NCBI GenBank assembly: GCA_965227315.1
Contig: OZ245737.1
Coordinates: 1,426,001-1,490,000, forward strand
Source: JANQHS01 sp965227315
Lineage (GTDB): Bacteria; Bacteroidota; Bacteroidia; Cytophagales; CCMP332
Length of the DNA: 64,000 nucleotides
Direction of reading: 5' to 3'
This document shows positions 33,427 to 42,373 of the stretch, piece by piece (the stretch's first letter is position 1; each line of letters begins with the position of its first letter). Made by a program: the position numbers and the translations under genes. The notes beneath the pieces were generated by a model. It had not been told where the DNA came from. It did no database searches and saw only the letters and a list, made by a program, of their open reading frames with translations.

Positions 33427-35892
33427 ATGCTCAAGAAGATCTTTTTCTGGTTTTTGCTCATCATAATTCTGGTCGTCACCGGCTTCGGAACATGGCTTTA
33501 CCTGAATAAGGAAAGGATCGAGAATTCCATCATGACTACGGTGCAGAGCTATCTCGATGTGAAAGCCGAAATCGGTTCGGTAGAGCTTGATCCGTTCTCA
33601 AACTTTCCATACATCTCACTGGAACTGAACGATGTGTTGACTGAGGGTTCCGGGGTTTCGACTGGCACCCCATTGATCCGGCTAGGCCAGATCTCCTTAG
33701 GAGTAGAATTTTGGGATATCATCCGGGGCGATCTTGTGATCAGACATATTCTTCTGTCCGAGGGCCAGATCAACATCATCGATCCAAAAAACGGGCCTCC
33801 GAACTACAATATCCTGAAAGAAACCGATGGTGAACAAGCATCCTATGATTCAATTCCCAACCTTGAGATCGAGGACATCACCTTAAACAAGGTGCTGGTG
33901 TCATACGATGTTCCCGACGAACAAATTCACATTGCTGCCGAAGCAAGAAAAATGAAAGCCGATCTTGTGATCGCTGACAAAATGATCCAGGCCGGAATCA
34001 ATTTCGATGGAAGGGTTCCTGATATTAACATCAATGGCAGCAGCTATTTTTTTGAGCAGGAAGTCGATTTCAACGGTCTCTTGAATGTTGATCTCGAAGC
34101 GTCAAGATTCCATTATAAGGATCTTAAACTGCATTTGGAGGGGATACCGATTTCCGCAGATATGGAGTTAAGCTGGTCGGGAGTGCCGACCATAGACCTC
34201 TTGACCACCATTACCCCGGCCGACATAGATCTTGTCAATAAGCAATTGCCCAAAAGCGTATCGGAAGTGGTTGAAAAAATTCAGGTCAAGGGAAATGCCG
34301 GGGGTACATTTGCGATCAAAGGTCAGATCGATTCAAGGAATGATCCCGCAGTCGAAATAAAAGTGCCCTTGAAAGATCTGGAAATAGGGTATTTTGATTC
34401 CCTGCCCGAAAATCCATTGGTGAAAGATGGCTTGCTCATATTTTCAAGTCCAAGGTTTTTTCAGGATTCCACAAACAGGCTGGACATCAGGCTTCAACAG
34501 ATCAAATGGGGAGAAGGGAGTCTAAATGGAGAGTTTATTATCCCCGTTTTGGCCAAGGATCATTGCAGCCTGAAAGGAAAGGGCAGGATGTCGCTTGAAA
34601 ATCTGATCGAGATTTCCCAAACCAGGGGAATTAAGGACCCCAAGGGATTGGTAGACTTCGAAATCACCTACATCGGACCGATACTCAAAGAAAATCAGCA
34701 CATCATGGATGGTTCCAAGATCAGTGGCTCGGCGGTTTTCGATAGCCTGCAGTTGACCATAGCTGGAAGAGATATTTTTACCGACAACCTCACGGGAAGT
34801 GTTGAATTCAACAATGAGATCCTGTCCTTCACAGATGTAAGAGCAGACTTTGGAGAAACCGATCTTGAGGTTGATGGTTATGCGATCAATTTTTTGAATT
34901 TCGTGTTCTACGAAAATCAGGAACTTCATTTTGAATCCAAGATCCAGTCCAAAAATCTTGTCCTTGAAAACCTCTTGAGGTCTGCCAAGGAGGACCAGGA
35001 TTTTGTTCTTGCACTCAACCCCAGGGTTTCCATGCTGCTAAAGCCGGAGATAGAAAATTTTCAGTTTAAAACCCTGGTAGCACAGAATATCAGGGGAAAG
35101 ATCAAAATCAAGGATCAAAAAATAAAAACAAGGGATATGTCCATGGATCTCGCAAACGGGAAAGTCCGGTATACTCTGGAATTGGACGGCACCGACACGA
35201 CCAAGTACTCCTGGATGTCAGATTTCAGTTTTGACAGCCTCATGCTTGATTCCACATTTCTATGTTTCAACAACTTCAATCAGGATTTTGTTAAGGCCGA
35301 AAACCTTCGCGGAAGATTATCGGCTACAGGCGGCCTTTACATTGAATCCAACAAGGCTTTGGACTTTGACCTGAGCATGTTTCAGGCTGAAGTGGATGCC
35401 CGCGTATCAGACGGTAAGCTTGTTGATTTTGATCCCATCAGGAACATCGAAAAATTTCTGGACCGAAAAAGCGATTTGGAGAACATCGAGTTTGATGAAC
35501 TGGAAAACAATATTGTGATCAGGGACAGGAAGGTGTTGATTCCGAAAATGGAGGTGCGCTCCAGTGCAAAAAATGCATACATCTCGGGATTTCATCAGTT
35601 CGACAACCATTTTGAATATCACCTTCAGATACCCGTTTTTGGAAAAAACAGAAGGGATAAAGACGAGCAATACGGAATCGTGGAAGAAGCATCAGGGCTG
35701 AGCTTCGCCTTGATCAAGGTAGAAGGAACTCCGGAAGATTATAAGGTGGACTATGATACCGAGGAACTGGTGAAAAAAGTGAAGCGGGGATTCTTCATGG
35801 AGACCCAGGAGGCTTTTGACCTTTTTCGAAAAAAGAAAAAAGAGAAATCCGTTGAATTCGCTGAAGATGATTACTACGAGATCGATCAGTGA
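33427..35892 (+). CDS. AsmA-like membrane-associated protein
   Basis: An 821-residue protein with an N-terminal membrane anchor (about residues 3-27) and a long periplasmic beta-rich domain. The N-terminal AsmA-type stretch (LYLNKERIENSIMTTVQSYL, then IGSVELDPFSNFPYISLEL) and repeated amphipathic strands fit the AsmA/DUF748 family, which forms bridge-like lipid transport or outer-membrane assembly proteins. No C-terminal anchor is seen. It overlaps the converging barrel gene by 7 bp at the 3' end. Function inferred only from family. Confidence 0.78.
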   Translation: MLKKIFFWFLLIIILVVTGFGTWLYLNKERIENSIMTTVQSYLDVKAEIGSVELDPFSNFPYISLELNDVLTEGSGVSTGTPLIRLGQISLGVEFWDIIRGDLVIRHILLSEGQINIIDPKNGPPNYNILKETDGEQASYDSIPNLEIEDITLNKVLVSYDVPDEQIHIAAEARKMKADLVIADKMIQAGINFDGRVPDININGSSYFFEQEVDFNGLLNVDLEASRFHYKDLKLHLEGIPISADMELSWSGVPTIDLLTTITPADIDLVNKQLPKSVSEVVEKIQVKGNAGGTFAIKGQIDSRNDPAVEIKVPLKDLEIGYFDSLPENPLVKDGLLIFSSPRFFQDSTNRLDIRLQQIKWGEGSLNGEFIIPVLAKDHCSLKGKGRMSLENLIEISQTRGIKDPKGLVDFEITYIGPILKENQHIMDGSKISGSAVFDSLQLTIAGRDIFTDNLTGSVEFNNEILSFTDVRADFGETDLEVDGYAINFLNFVFYENQELHFESKIQSKNLVLENLLRSAKEDQDFVLALNPRVSMLLKPEIENFQFKTLVAQNIRGKIKIKDQKIKTRDMSMDLANGKVRYTLELDGTDTTKYSWMSDFSFDSLMLDSTFLCFNNFNQDFVKAENLRGRLSATGGLYIESNKALDFDLSMFQAEVDARVSDGKLVDFDPIRNIEKFLDRKSDLENIEFDELENNIVIRDRKVLIPKMEVRSSAKNAYISGFHQFDNHFEYHLQIPVFGKNRRDKDEQYGIVEEASGLSFALIKVEGTPEDYKVDYDTEELVKKVKRGFFMETQEAFDLFRKKKKEKSVEFAEDDYYEIDQ

Positions 35893-36677
35893 ATAATCCT
35901 GATACCAAGATTAAAGGTATTTCCCGCACCTTTTCCATCTGATCCTGCCAAAAACCTTGTTAACAAAAGCTCGCCTTCAAGCAGCCCTGGTATGATCTGG
36001 TATTTCCCGCCAACCCCGGCCTGAAAAAAATATTGGTTGAAAGGATCGGACTCATCCAGAACATCGTCATAATGGGTAGGCCAATATTCAGCCATGGCAT
36101 ATGCGGTCCAACGCGGTGTCGGAAAGTAAGAGAAAAAGATGCTGATGGGGGTTTCGAGAAAGTTATTGGACCTAAACGATTCCCTGCTGTTGTAATACCA
36201 AAATGAGACTCTGGTAAAAACCTGGAATTTATCACCGATCAATTGATCATAAAATATCGAACTAAGCCATAAAAAGTTCCTGTCCAATGCCAGAAACGGC
36301 TCGTTCGAATTGTTTCGTTCCAGGTCATCCTGAAGAGGAAAATATACCCCGGTTTGTACGGAAAGCCTTCTGATGTTCTTGAACGGGGCCCATTTGATCT
36401 TGGGACCGAAAGCGGTGATCCCATAACTCTGCTGAGGAGCACCGTCGAATTTGAAAATGTCGAAAGCACTTCCCGAATCAGTGGTATCCTGCCTTGACAT
36501 CCTCAACCAAAGATCCCCGCCTATACTCAGCCTGTTCCCCACCCCAAAGAGGAACTGATTCAAAACGGTGAAGAAGGTCTGACGTCCTGAAATATCTACC
36601 CTCCCTTCGGAGCTGAAGGCCTGAGTTTCGGAATACAGATTCGAAAACACCTTGTATTCCCATTGGCCCTTGCCCAA
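35886..36677 (-). CDS. Outer-membrane beta-barrel protein, probably the -1 frameshift continuation of the DUF547 gene
   Basis: 263 codons from a TTG. The sequence has alternating amphipathic strands (WLRMSRQDTT, LSVQTGVYFPLQ, FQVFTRVSFWYYN, AGVGGKYQIIPGLLEGELLL) like a barrel, ending in IRIIH. There is no signal peptide, and no ATG, GTG or TTG occurs upstream in frame before the stop at the DUF547 end; yet the frame stays open to 36773 and encodes linker-like sequence (AVEAVPAAAAPENTEIRNKN) upstream of the TTG. This makes the TTG a poor start and a frameshift fusion likely (see the slippery site). Confidence 0.6.
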   Translation of the reverse strand: MGKGQWEYKVFSNLYSETQAFSSEGRVDISGRQTFFTVLNQFLFGVGNRLSIGGDLWLRMSRQDTTDSGSAFDIFKFDGAPQQSYGITAFGPKIKWAPFKNIRRLSVQTGVYFPLQDDLERNNSNEPFLALDRNFLWLSSIFYDQLIGDKFQVFTRVSFWYYNSRESFRSNNFLETPISIFFSYFPTPRWTAYAMAEYWPTHYDDVLDESDPFNQYFFQAGVGGKYQIIPGLLEGELLLTRFLAGSDGKGAGNTFNLGIRIIH

Positions 36678-36769
36678 TACTATTGAAGGGGTAAAGTCCT
36701 GAAGGTTTTTGTTCCTGATCTCTGTATTTTCCGGAGCAGCTGCGGCAGGAACCGCCTCAACGGCCCCGG

Positions 36770-36780
36770 TTACTTTTTTT
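36770..36780 (-). other. A_AAA_AAG slippery heptamer followed by TAA (candidate -1 frameshift site)
   Basis: On the minus strand the DUF547 gene ends GAA AAA AAG TAA. The heptamer A AAA AAG (36779-36773) is in the dnaX-type -1 phase, directly before the stop codon. A -1 shift reads on from GTA (36773-36771) into the barrel frame, which stays open to 35886. Downstream sequence is GC-rich and can form weak hairpins. A homopolymer length error of one A is the main alternative. Confidence 0.5.
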
Positions 36781-37471
36781 CGTTAAGGGTCCAGTCGTAG
36801 TTGTAATACCCGACTTTGGTGGTATCCGGAATTTTATTCTTTCGAAATCCATTCACGTATTCAAGGATCTTGCCACCACCCCCAAAATCAGTACTGTACC
36901 AATCGAAGATCCGCGAAACCTCGACTTTCTTGTTGCTGGTCGGATAGCGAATAAAGTAAGGATCATTCATGGCCGTTTCCGCTCTCTGCTGAAGTTGATC
37001 CTGCACCCGATCCGGGAAGATCGCTTCACCTTGAATTTTTGGACATCCCTTGGCCGCACACACCAGAGCAAAATGTATCCGTGCATCACCCATTGGTCTG
37101 ACCTTATTGTTCTCAAGGTCATTTAGAGACATTTTTTCTCCTGCTACCGTGATATTCTTCCGATCAAAAAAGCCCTGAACATCCATTGGCGATTTTACAG
37201 GATAAGCATCTACGATGCCTTTGATCACCATGATGTTATATGCATTGCAATAGAAGGCCATCTGATAATCCTGGTTCTGGCGCCCGATAGAAAAGGATTC
37301 AACCTGTTCCACCAATTGGCTGAGTTGATTGGGATTGGACTTGATCAAACTATATTCTACATCTCCATCTTTTACATACTTGGAGAAGAAGGCATCAGCA
37401 TCCTGAAAGAAATCCTGGGCTACCACCAGTCCGGGAATGAGAAAAAAGGCTATAAGTATCTGGACTTTCAT
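36770..37471 (-). CDS. DUF547 secreted protein
   Basis: A 233-residue protein with a signal peptide ending near residue 18 (VVAQDFF). The DUF547 domain fills most of the rest: FYCNAYNIMVIKGI and IHFALVCAAKGCPKIQ are its hallmark blocks, with the Cys of AAKGCP. DUF547 is related to transglutaminase/papain-type folds, but activity is not established. Zero-frame length is typical of the family, so the protein can exist without the downstream barrel. With a -1 frameshift it would become the N-terminal, signal-bearing part of a 528-residue product. Confidence 0.82.
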   Translation of the reverse strand: MKVQILIAFFLIPGLVVAQDFFQDADAFFSKYVKDGDVEYSLIKSNPNQLSQLVEQVESFSIGRQNQDYQMAFYCNAYNIMVIKGIVDAYPVKSPMDVQGFFDRKNITVAGEKMSLNDLENNKVRPMGDARIHFALVCAAKGCPKIQGEAIFPDRVQDQLQQRAETAMNDPYFIRYPTSNKKVEVSRIFDWYSTDFGGGGKILEYVNGFRKNKIPDTTKVGYYNYDWTLNEKK

Positions 37472-37577
37472 GAAATCATTTTTGTCAAAAAAAATGCCAG
37501 CCTGAGAAGAGGGTTGTCATTGCAGGGACAATCAAAGTAATAATTGATGAACCGGAGCATTTATGCTTCCTACCAGT

Positions 37578-37595
37578 TATATTTGCACCGCAAAT
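37578..37595 (+). promoter_or_regulatory. -7 element and palindrome upstream of guaB
   Basis: TATATTTG (37578-37585) fits TAnnTTTG, 30 bp before the guaB ATG. ATTTGC-ACC-GCAAAT (37581-37595) is a perfect 6-bp inverted repeat overlapping it. The IR may be a regulator site or a recurring initial-transcribed-region motif, as a similar TTTGC...GCAAA occurs upstream of dusB. Confidence 0.5.
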
Positions 37596-37615
37596 AGATT
37601 CAAGATTTATTTGCG

Positions 37616-39085
37616 ATGAACACCCTCCCCGAAAAAGTCAGTTATGAAGCACTGACATACGATGATGTCCTCCTATTACCCTCATATTCAGAGGTTTTAC
37701 CAAGGGAGACAAATACAGCCACCAGGCTTACAAGAAATATCCGGCTAAATATACCCATAGTGTCCGCAGCAATGGACACTGTCACGGAGTATAAAATGGC
37801 GATCGCGTTGGCACGTGAGGGCGGGATAGGTTTTGTTCATAAAAACATGAGCATCGAGGCCCAGGCCGAGCAGGTCAGAAAGGTCAAACGCTCGGAAAGT
37901 GGAATGATTCTGGATCCGATCACCCTTTCAAAGGATTCCAAGCTTCAGGATGCCGAAAGGATCATGAGAGAATTTAAGATCGGCGGAATCCCTGTTGTTG
38001 ATCAGGAAAACAAACTTGCGGGCATTATCACAAACCGTGATCTCAGATTTCAAAAAAATCTGGAAGCCCCTGTTTCAGAGATTATGACCAGCGAGTCTTT
38101 GATCACCGCCAACGAGGGCATCTCACTTGGGGAAGCGGAGGAAATTCTCAAAAGCCATAAGATCGAAAAACTACCAATCGTAAATGGTGAAGGAAAGCTC
38201 GTAGGCCTGATCACTTACAAGGATATTCTTAAAAAGAAGGACAGACCTAATGCCTGCAAGGATGAATTTGGAAGATTGAGGGTAGGCGCTGCCCTAGGGG
38301 TCACGGGCGACATGCTTGCCAGAATCGAGGCATTGGTGAATGCCGGGGTTGATGTCGTGGCAATTGATACCGCCCATGGTCACTCAAAAGGAGTGATCGA
38401 AGCCTTTTCGGAAGCCAAGAAAACCTATCCGGATCTTGATATGATCGTCGGAAACATAGGGACCGAGGCAGGAGCAAAAGCCCTTTTGGATGCGGGTGCC
38501 GATGGTATTAAGGTCGGCGTTGGCCCCGGAAGTATTTGCACGACGAGGATCATTGCAGGGGTTGGAATTCCACAGCTTTCAGCAGTGATGGAATCGGCCA
38601 AATCCACTCTGGGAACAGAAGTTCCGCTGATCGCAGATGGTGGAATACGCTATAGCGGTGATATTGTAAAGGCTTTGGCTGCCGGTGCCGACAGTGTCAT
38701 GGTTGGTTCCCTATTGGCAGGCACCGAAGAAGCGCCAGGAGAAGTTATCCTGTACGAAGGAAGAAAATTCAAATCATACAGAGGAATGGGATCGGTTGAG
38801 GCAATGGAAGAAGGATCAAAGGATCGCTATTTCCAGGATGTGGAGGATGACATTAAAAAGCTTGTTCCCGAAGGGATAGTAGGGAGAGTACCCTACAAAG
38901 GGCTGGCAAGCGAGGTCGTCTATCAAATGGTAGGTGGCTTAAAGGCGGGAATGGGTTATTGCGGCTCGAAAACCATCCAGGATCTGCAAAAATCATCATT
39001 CGTCAAGATTACATCTGCAGGGGCAGTAGAAAGTCATCCTCATGATATTTTCATCACCAGAGAAGCCCCGAATTATAGCAGGTAG
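37616..39085 (+). CDS. guaB: IMP dehydrogenase
   Basis: A 489-residue enzyme that oxidises IMP to XMP, the committed step of guanine nucleotide synthesis. The TIM barrel starts ALTYDDVLLLPSYSEVLPRE. Two CBS domains occupy about residues 95-205, and the catalytic loop GPGSICTTRI carries the active-site Cys (about 305). The flap follows around YRGMGSVEAM, with IADGGIRYSGD forming the phosphate site. Length and motif order are standard. It is monocistronic or leads the PPIase cluster, with 97 bp before the next gene. Confidence 0.93.
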   Translation: MNTLPEKVSYEALTYDDVLLLPSYSEVLPRETNTATRLTRNIRLNIPIVSAAMDTVTEYKMAIALAREGGIGFVHKNMSIEAQAEQVRKVKRSESGMILDPITLSKDSKLQDAERIMREFKIGGIPVVDQENKLAGIITNRDLRFQKNLEAPVSEIMTSESLITANEGISLGEAEEILKSHKIEKLPIVNGEGKLVGLITYKDILKKKDRPNACKDEFGRLRVGAALGVTGDMLARIEALVNAGVDVVAIDTAHGHSKGVIEAFSEAKKTYPDLDMIVGNIGTEAGAKALLDAGADGIKVGVGPGSICTTRIIAGVGIPQLSAVMESAKSTLGTEVPLIADGGIRYSGDIVKALAAGADSVMVGSLLAGTEEAPGEVILYEGRKFKSYRGMGSVEAMEEGSKDRYFQDVEDDIKKLVPEGIVGRVPYKGLASEVVYQMVGGLKAGMGYCGSKTIQDLQKSSFVKITSAGAVESHPHDIFITREAPNYSR

Positions 39086-39182
39086 GCAAAAACTAAATAT
39101 TAAGGAAATCTTCAACCCTGAACATGAAATTCCTTAAAATTGCGTTCATTTTTTTTTAATAACTAGAAGATTTAAACAACAG

Positions 39183-41513
39183 ATGGAAAAATTCAATAAA
39201 TCTTTCCTGATCTTTTTTCTTGTATCAACTCTAACATCAAGCTTTTCTTATTCCTCAACACCGGTAATTTCCCCTTATCTCGGCGCCGATGATCAAGTGC
39301 TGTTTACGGTTTCCGAGGAGCCGGTTTTCCTGGAGGAATTCAATTACGTATATAACAAAAGCAATGGGAGACAGGATGACGCCTATACCGAGCAAAGTCT
39401 AAAGGAATATCTCGACCTGTATATCAATTTCAGGCTGAAGATCAAGGAAGCCATGGACCTGCAAATGGATACTTCAAGGGCTTTTAAGAATGAGTTGGCC
39501 AAATATAGAAGCCAGGCCGCACAGCCATATCTTACTTCTAAGGAGACGATCGAGGCACTCATGAAAGAAGCCTATGAAAGAATGCAAACCGATGTCAGAG
39601 CCTCGCATATTCTGATCAAGGTTGCACCCGGTGCCGAACCGGCTGATACCCTGGCTGCTTACAACAGGATCAACGGTTTAAGAGAAAAAGTAATCGCCGG
39701 AGAAGACTTCGGGAATCTGGCCATGGAATCTTCCGAAGATCCTTCCGCCGCGACAAACGGAGGTGATCTGGGATATTTCTCAGCCTTCGCTATGGTATAC
39801 CCGTTCGAAACCATGACCTATGATACAGATGTAGACGCGGTCTCGCCCATCTTCAGAACGGACTTCGGATTTCACTTTTTGAAGGTAACCGATAAAAGAC
39901 CGAATCAGGGCAGGGTTAAGGTTGCGCATATCATGATCAGGTCCACCGAAGGAATGGATCAGGATGAGGCTCAGGCTGCCGAGGCCAAAATACAGGAGAT
40001 CTATAAGGAATTGCAGAACGGAGCGGATTGGGGTAAAATGGTCAACGAATATTCCGAAGATGGCTATTCCAAAGTAAAGAACGGAGAACTTGATCCCATC
40101 TCGGTGAACTCCAGGATCGTGCCTTCATTCAAAGAAGTAGCACTTTCGATGAGTAAGGAAGGAGAGCTATCCGAGCCTTTTCAATCGCCCTATGGATGGC
40201 ATATTATCAAATTCATTTCCAAGGAAGACCTGCAGAGCTATGAAGAGTTGGAAGCAGAAATCAAGAAATCAGTGGAAAGGGATGGGAGGTCTAAAATGCA
40301 AAAGGATGCCCTGGCAAAAAAGTTGAAAGCGGAGAACTCCTACAAAGAGTACCCCAAGACCCTGGAGTGGCTTTCGACACAGGTCGACACAACGATCATG
40401 AGTGGAAAATTCCAGGCTCCGGAGAACGATAAAAAGTACAAGAAGAACCTTTTTACCCTCAACGGAAAGGATGGTTTCAATTGTTATGACTACCTGGACT
40501 ATCTCAAGCTTAAAAGGCCCTCCACCCCAATGAAACCCGCTTATTTCACCAAGTTCTTTTTCAACGACTTTGTAAAGATCTCGGTGATCAAGTATGAGGA
40601 GGACCACCTGGAGGACAAGTATTATGATTTCAAGATGTTGATGCAGGAGTACCATGATGGAATCCTGATGTTCAACTTGATGGAGGAAAAGATCTGGAAT
40701 GAATCAACCCGCGACACAGCCGGCCTTGAAGCATATTTCGAGAATAATCAGGCCGATTTCCAATGGGGACAAAGAGCGGATGCCTGGGTATTTGATTGCA
40801 AGGATCAGGCAACCCTGGATATTGTAGACAAAGAAGTAGCGGCAGGAAAATTTTCAGTTCTAAGGCCGACTCCTGCTACCTATTACTATGATTACCGTGC
40901 AAAGGAATTGGCAGAAAAGGATGAAAACGGCCTGGTGACAAGGTTGAAGATCCTGAATTTAAATCAGGATTTCAGGGCGGTGATCTCAACTTACTCCTAT
41001 TCCAAGGAGTCCTATGGAAGCTATGCCAAGCTCAATATGCAGAGAATGGAAGCGTTGAAATCCAAACTTGAGGAAATGGGCGTTCCAATGGATGCCGTAG
41101 AATTCGTTGATGCCGGGACCAAGAATTCCGGTACTGATCTTGAAAAAGCCAGAAGGATCACCTGCGAATTCTATTCGCTCAATCCCAAGGAACTTCAGAC
41201 CAAATTGAACAAAGAGAACCCGCTGAGCCTGAACATAAGAAAGGGGAAATTCGAAAAGGGAGACAATGAATATGTCGATCAGGTAGAATGGAAAGAAGGT
41301 GATTATGTCGTTAAGAATGAAGATCGGGTTGTAAAGGTCAAGATCTTCGGAACCGAAGACCCTCGTCCTAAAAAACTCGATGAGGTCAAAGGAGAGGCCA
41401 TCTCGGGATATCAGGACTTCCTGGAAAAGGAGTGGATCAAGGAATTGAAAGCAAAATACCCGGTATCGGTAAATGACGAGGTATTTCAAACATTAATTAA
41501 AACCAATCCTTGA
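39183..41513 (+). CDS. Periplasmic peptidylprolyl isomerase with two parvulin domains
   Basis: A 776-residue SurA/PpiD-like protein. A signal peptide (SSFSYSS region) is followed by a SurA-N-like helical segment that includes YNKSNGRQDDAYTEQSL, then two rotamase (PF00639-type) domains: one at about 140-240 (RASHILIKVAPGAEP, GGDLGYFSAFAMVYPFE) and one at about 245-350 (VAHIMIRSTEGM, LSEPFQSPYGWHIIKF). A long C-terminal region of about 400 residues is unusual and unassigned. It starts a three-gene run of periplasmic chaperones; its stop overlaps the next start (TTGA). Confidence 0.87.
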   Translation: MEKFNKSFLIFFLVSTLTSSFSYSSTPVISPYLGADDQVLFTVSEEPVFLEEFNYVYNKSNGRQDDAYTEQSLKEYLDLYINFRLKIKEAMDLQMDTSRAFKNELAKYRSQAAQPYLTSKETIEALMKEAYERMQTDVRASHILIKVAPGAEPADTLAAYNRINGLREKVIAGEDFGNLAMESSEDPSAATNGGDLGYFSAFAMVYPFETMTYDTDVDAVSPIFRTDFGFHFLKVTDKRPNQGRVKVAHIMIRSTEGMDQDEAQAAEAKIQEIYKELQNGADWGKMVNEYSEDGYSKVKNGELDPISVNSRIVPSFKEVALSMSKEGELSEPFQSPYGWHIIKFISKEDLQSYEELEAEIKKSVERDGRSKMQKDALAKKLKAENSYKEYPKTLEWLSTQVDTTIMSGKFQAPENDKKYKKNLFTLNGKDGFNCYDYLDYLKLKRPSTPMKPAYFTKFFFNDFVKISVIKYEEDHLEDKYYDFKMLMQEYHDGILMFNLMEEKIWNESTRDTAGLEAYFENNQADFQWGQRADAWVFDCKDQATLDIVDKEVAAGKFSVLRPTPATYYYDYRAKELAEKDENGLVTRLKILNLNQDFRAVISTYSYSKESYGSYAKLNMQRMEALKSKLEEMGVPMDAVEFVDAGTKNSGTDLEKARRITCEFYSLNPKELQTKLNKENPLSLNIRKGKFEKGDNEYVDQVEWKEGDYVVKNEDRVVKVKIFGTEDPRPKKLDEVKGEAISGYQDFLEKEWIKELKAKYPVSVNDEVFQTLIKTNP

Positions 41514-42373
41514 GGTATTCAAGGCTGATATTTGTTTTACTTCTAATTGCAAGTTCTTGCCAGCTAATTTCTCCCGATGATACGGAGTCAAAGGAGGAGG
41601 AAAAACCGCTTGCCAGAGTCGGTGATAAATTCCTCTATCGGGAAGATCTTGCATCACTGACCAAGGGAGCGGCAAGCGAAAAAGACAGTGCCGACCTTGC
41701 GAATCGATACATTGAAAGCTGGGTAAAAAACGAGCTCCTGCTCAAAAGGGCGGCTGAAACGGTCGATTTTGATCTGAATGAGATCAACAGAAAGGTAAAC
41801 GATTATCGTTATGCGCTTATGGTCTTCGAGTTCAAAAAGGACTACCTGACCAAGAACCTGGATACCAGCATTTCCGAGGAAGAGATCAGGGCATATTATG
41901 ACAGTCACCTGGATAATTTCCTGTTAAAACAGAACATTATCAGAGGCAAATATTTCCAGGCACCACTTAAGGCCCCAAAGCTCAAAAGAGCACTGGGTTG
42001 GATCAGAAGTGAGAAAGAAAAGGACTTTGAAGACCTTACATCGTTTTGTATTCAATTCGCAACCAGTTATTCCATAGAGGATACCGTATGGATTAATTTT
42101 GAAGATCTCATCGTGAATACTCCTTTTCAATCGATCCCGAACAAGATCCAATTCCTGAAAAGGAATCAGTTTGTTGAAACGACCGACTCCCTTTTTCAAT
42201 ACAGCCTCTTTATCAAGGAGTATAAAATTCAGGATCAGCTTTCGCCGTTAGAGTTTGTACATGATCAGATCAAGAAGATCCTGATCAACAAAAGAAAGGT
42301 TGAATTAAGTGAAGAACTGGAGGACAGGATTTTGGGAGAAGCCAAGTTATCGAACAGCTTTGAGATCTATTAG
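41510..42373 (+). CDS. SurA-N-like lipoprotein lacking a PPIase domain
   Basis: A 287-residue lipoprotein; the signal ends at lipobox IASSC. The mature protein shows a SurA-N-type chaperone pattern (ARVGDKFLYREDLASL, SADLANRYIESWVKNELLL) and a C-terminal helical part, but no rotamase domain is recognisable. It starts with TTG overlapping the upstream TGA. It is probably a holdase partner of the flanking SurA-type isomerases; this is inference from domain pattern and operon position. Confidence 0.72.
   Translation: MRYSRLIFVLLLIASSCQLISPDDTESKEEEKPLARVGDKFLYREDLASLTKGAASEKDSADLANRYIESWVKNELLLKRAAETVDFDLNEINRKVNDYRYALMVFEFKKDYLTKNLDTSISEEEIRAYYDSHLDNFLLKQNIIRGKYFQAPLKAPKLKRALGWIRSEKEKDFEDLTSFCIQFATSYSIEDTVWINFEDLIVNTPFQSIPNKIQFLKRNQFVETTDSLFQYSLFIKEYKIQDQLSPLEFVHDQIKKILINKRKVELSEELEDRILGEAKLSNSFEIY

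Noticed and set aside
39086..39182. AAGGAA/TTCCTT repeat after guaB as terminator
   Set aside because: The loop is 22-24 bases and the T run starts about 11 bp after the stem, so the structure is doubtful.
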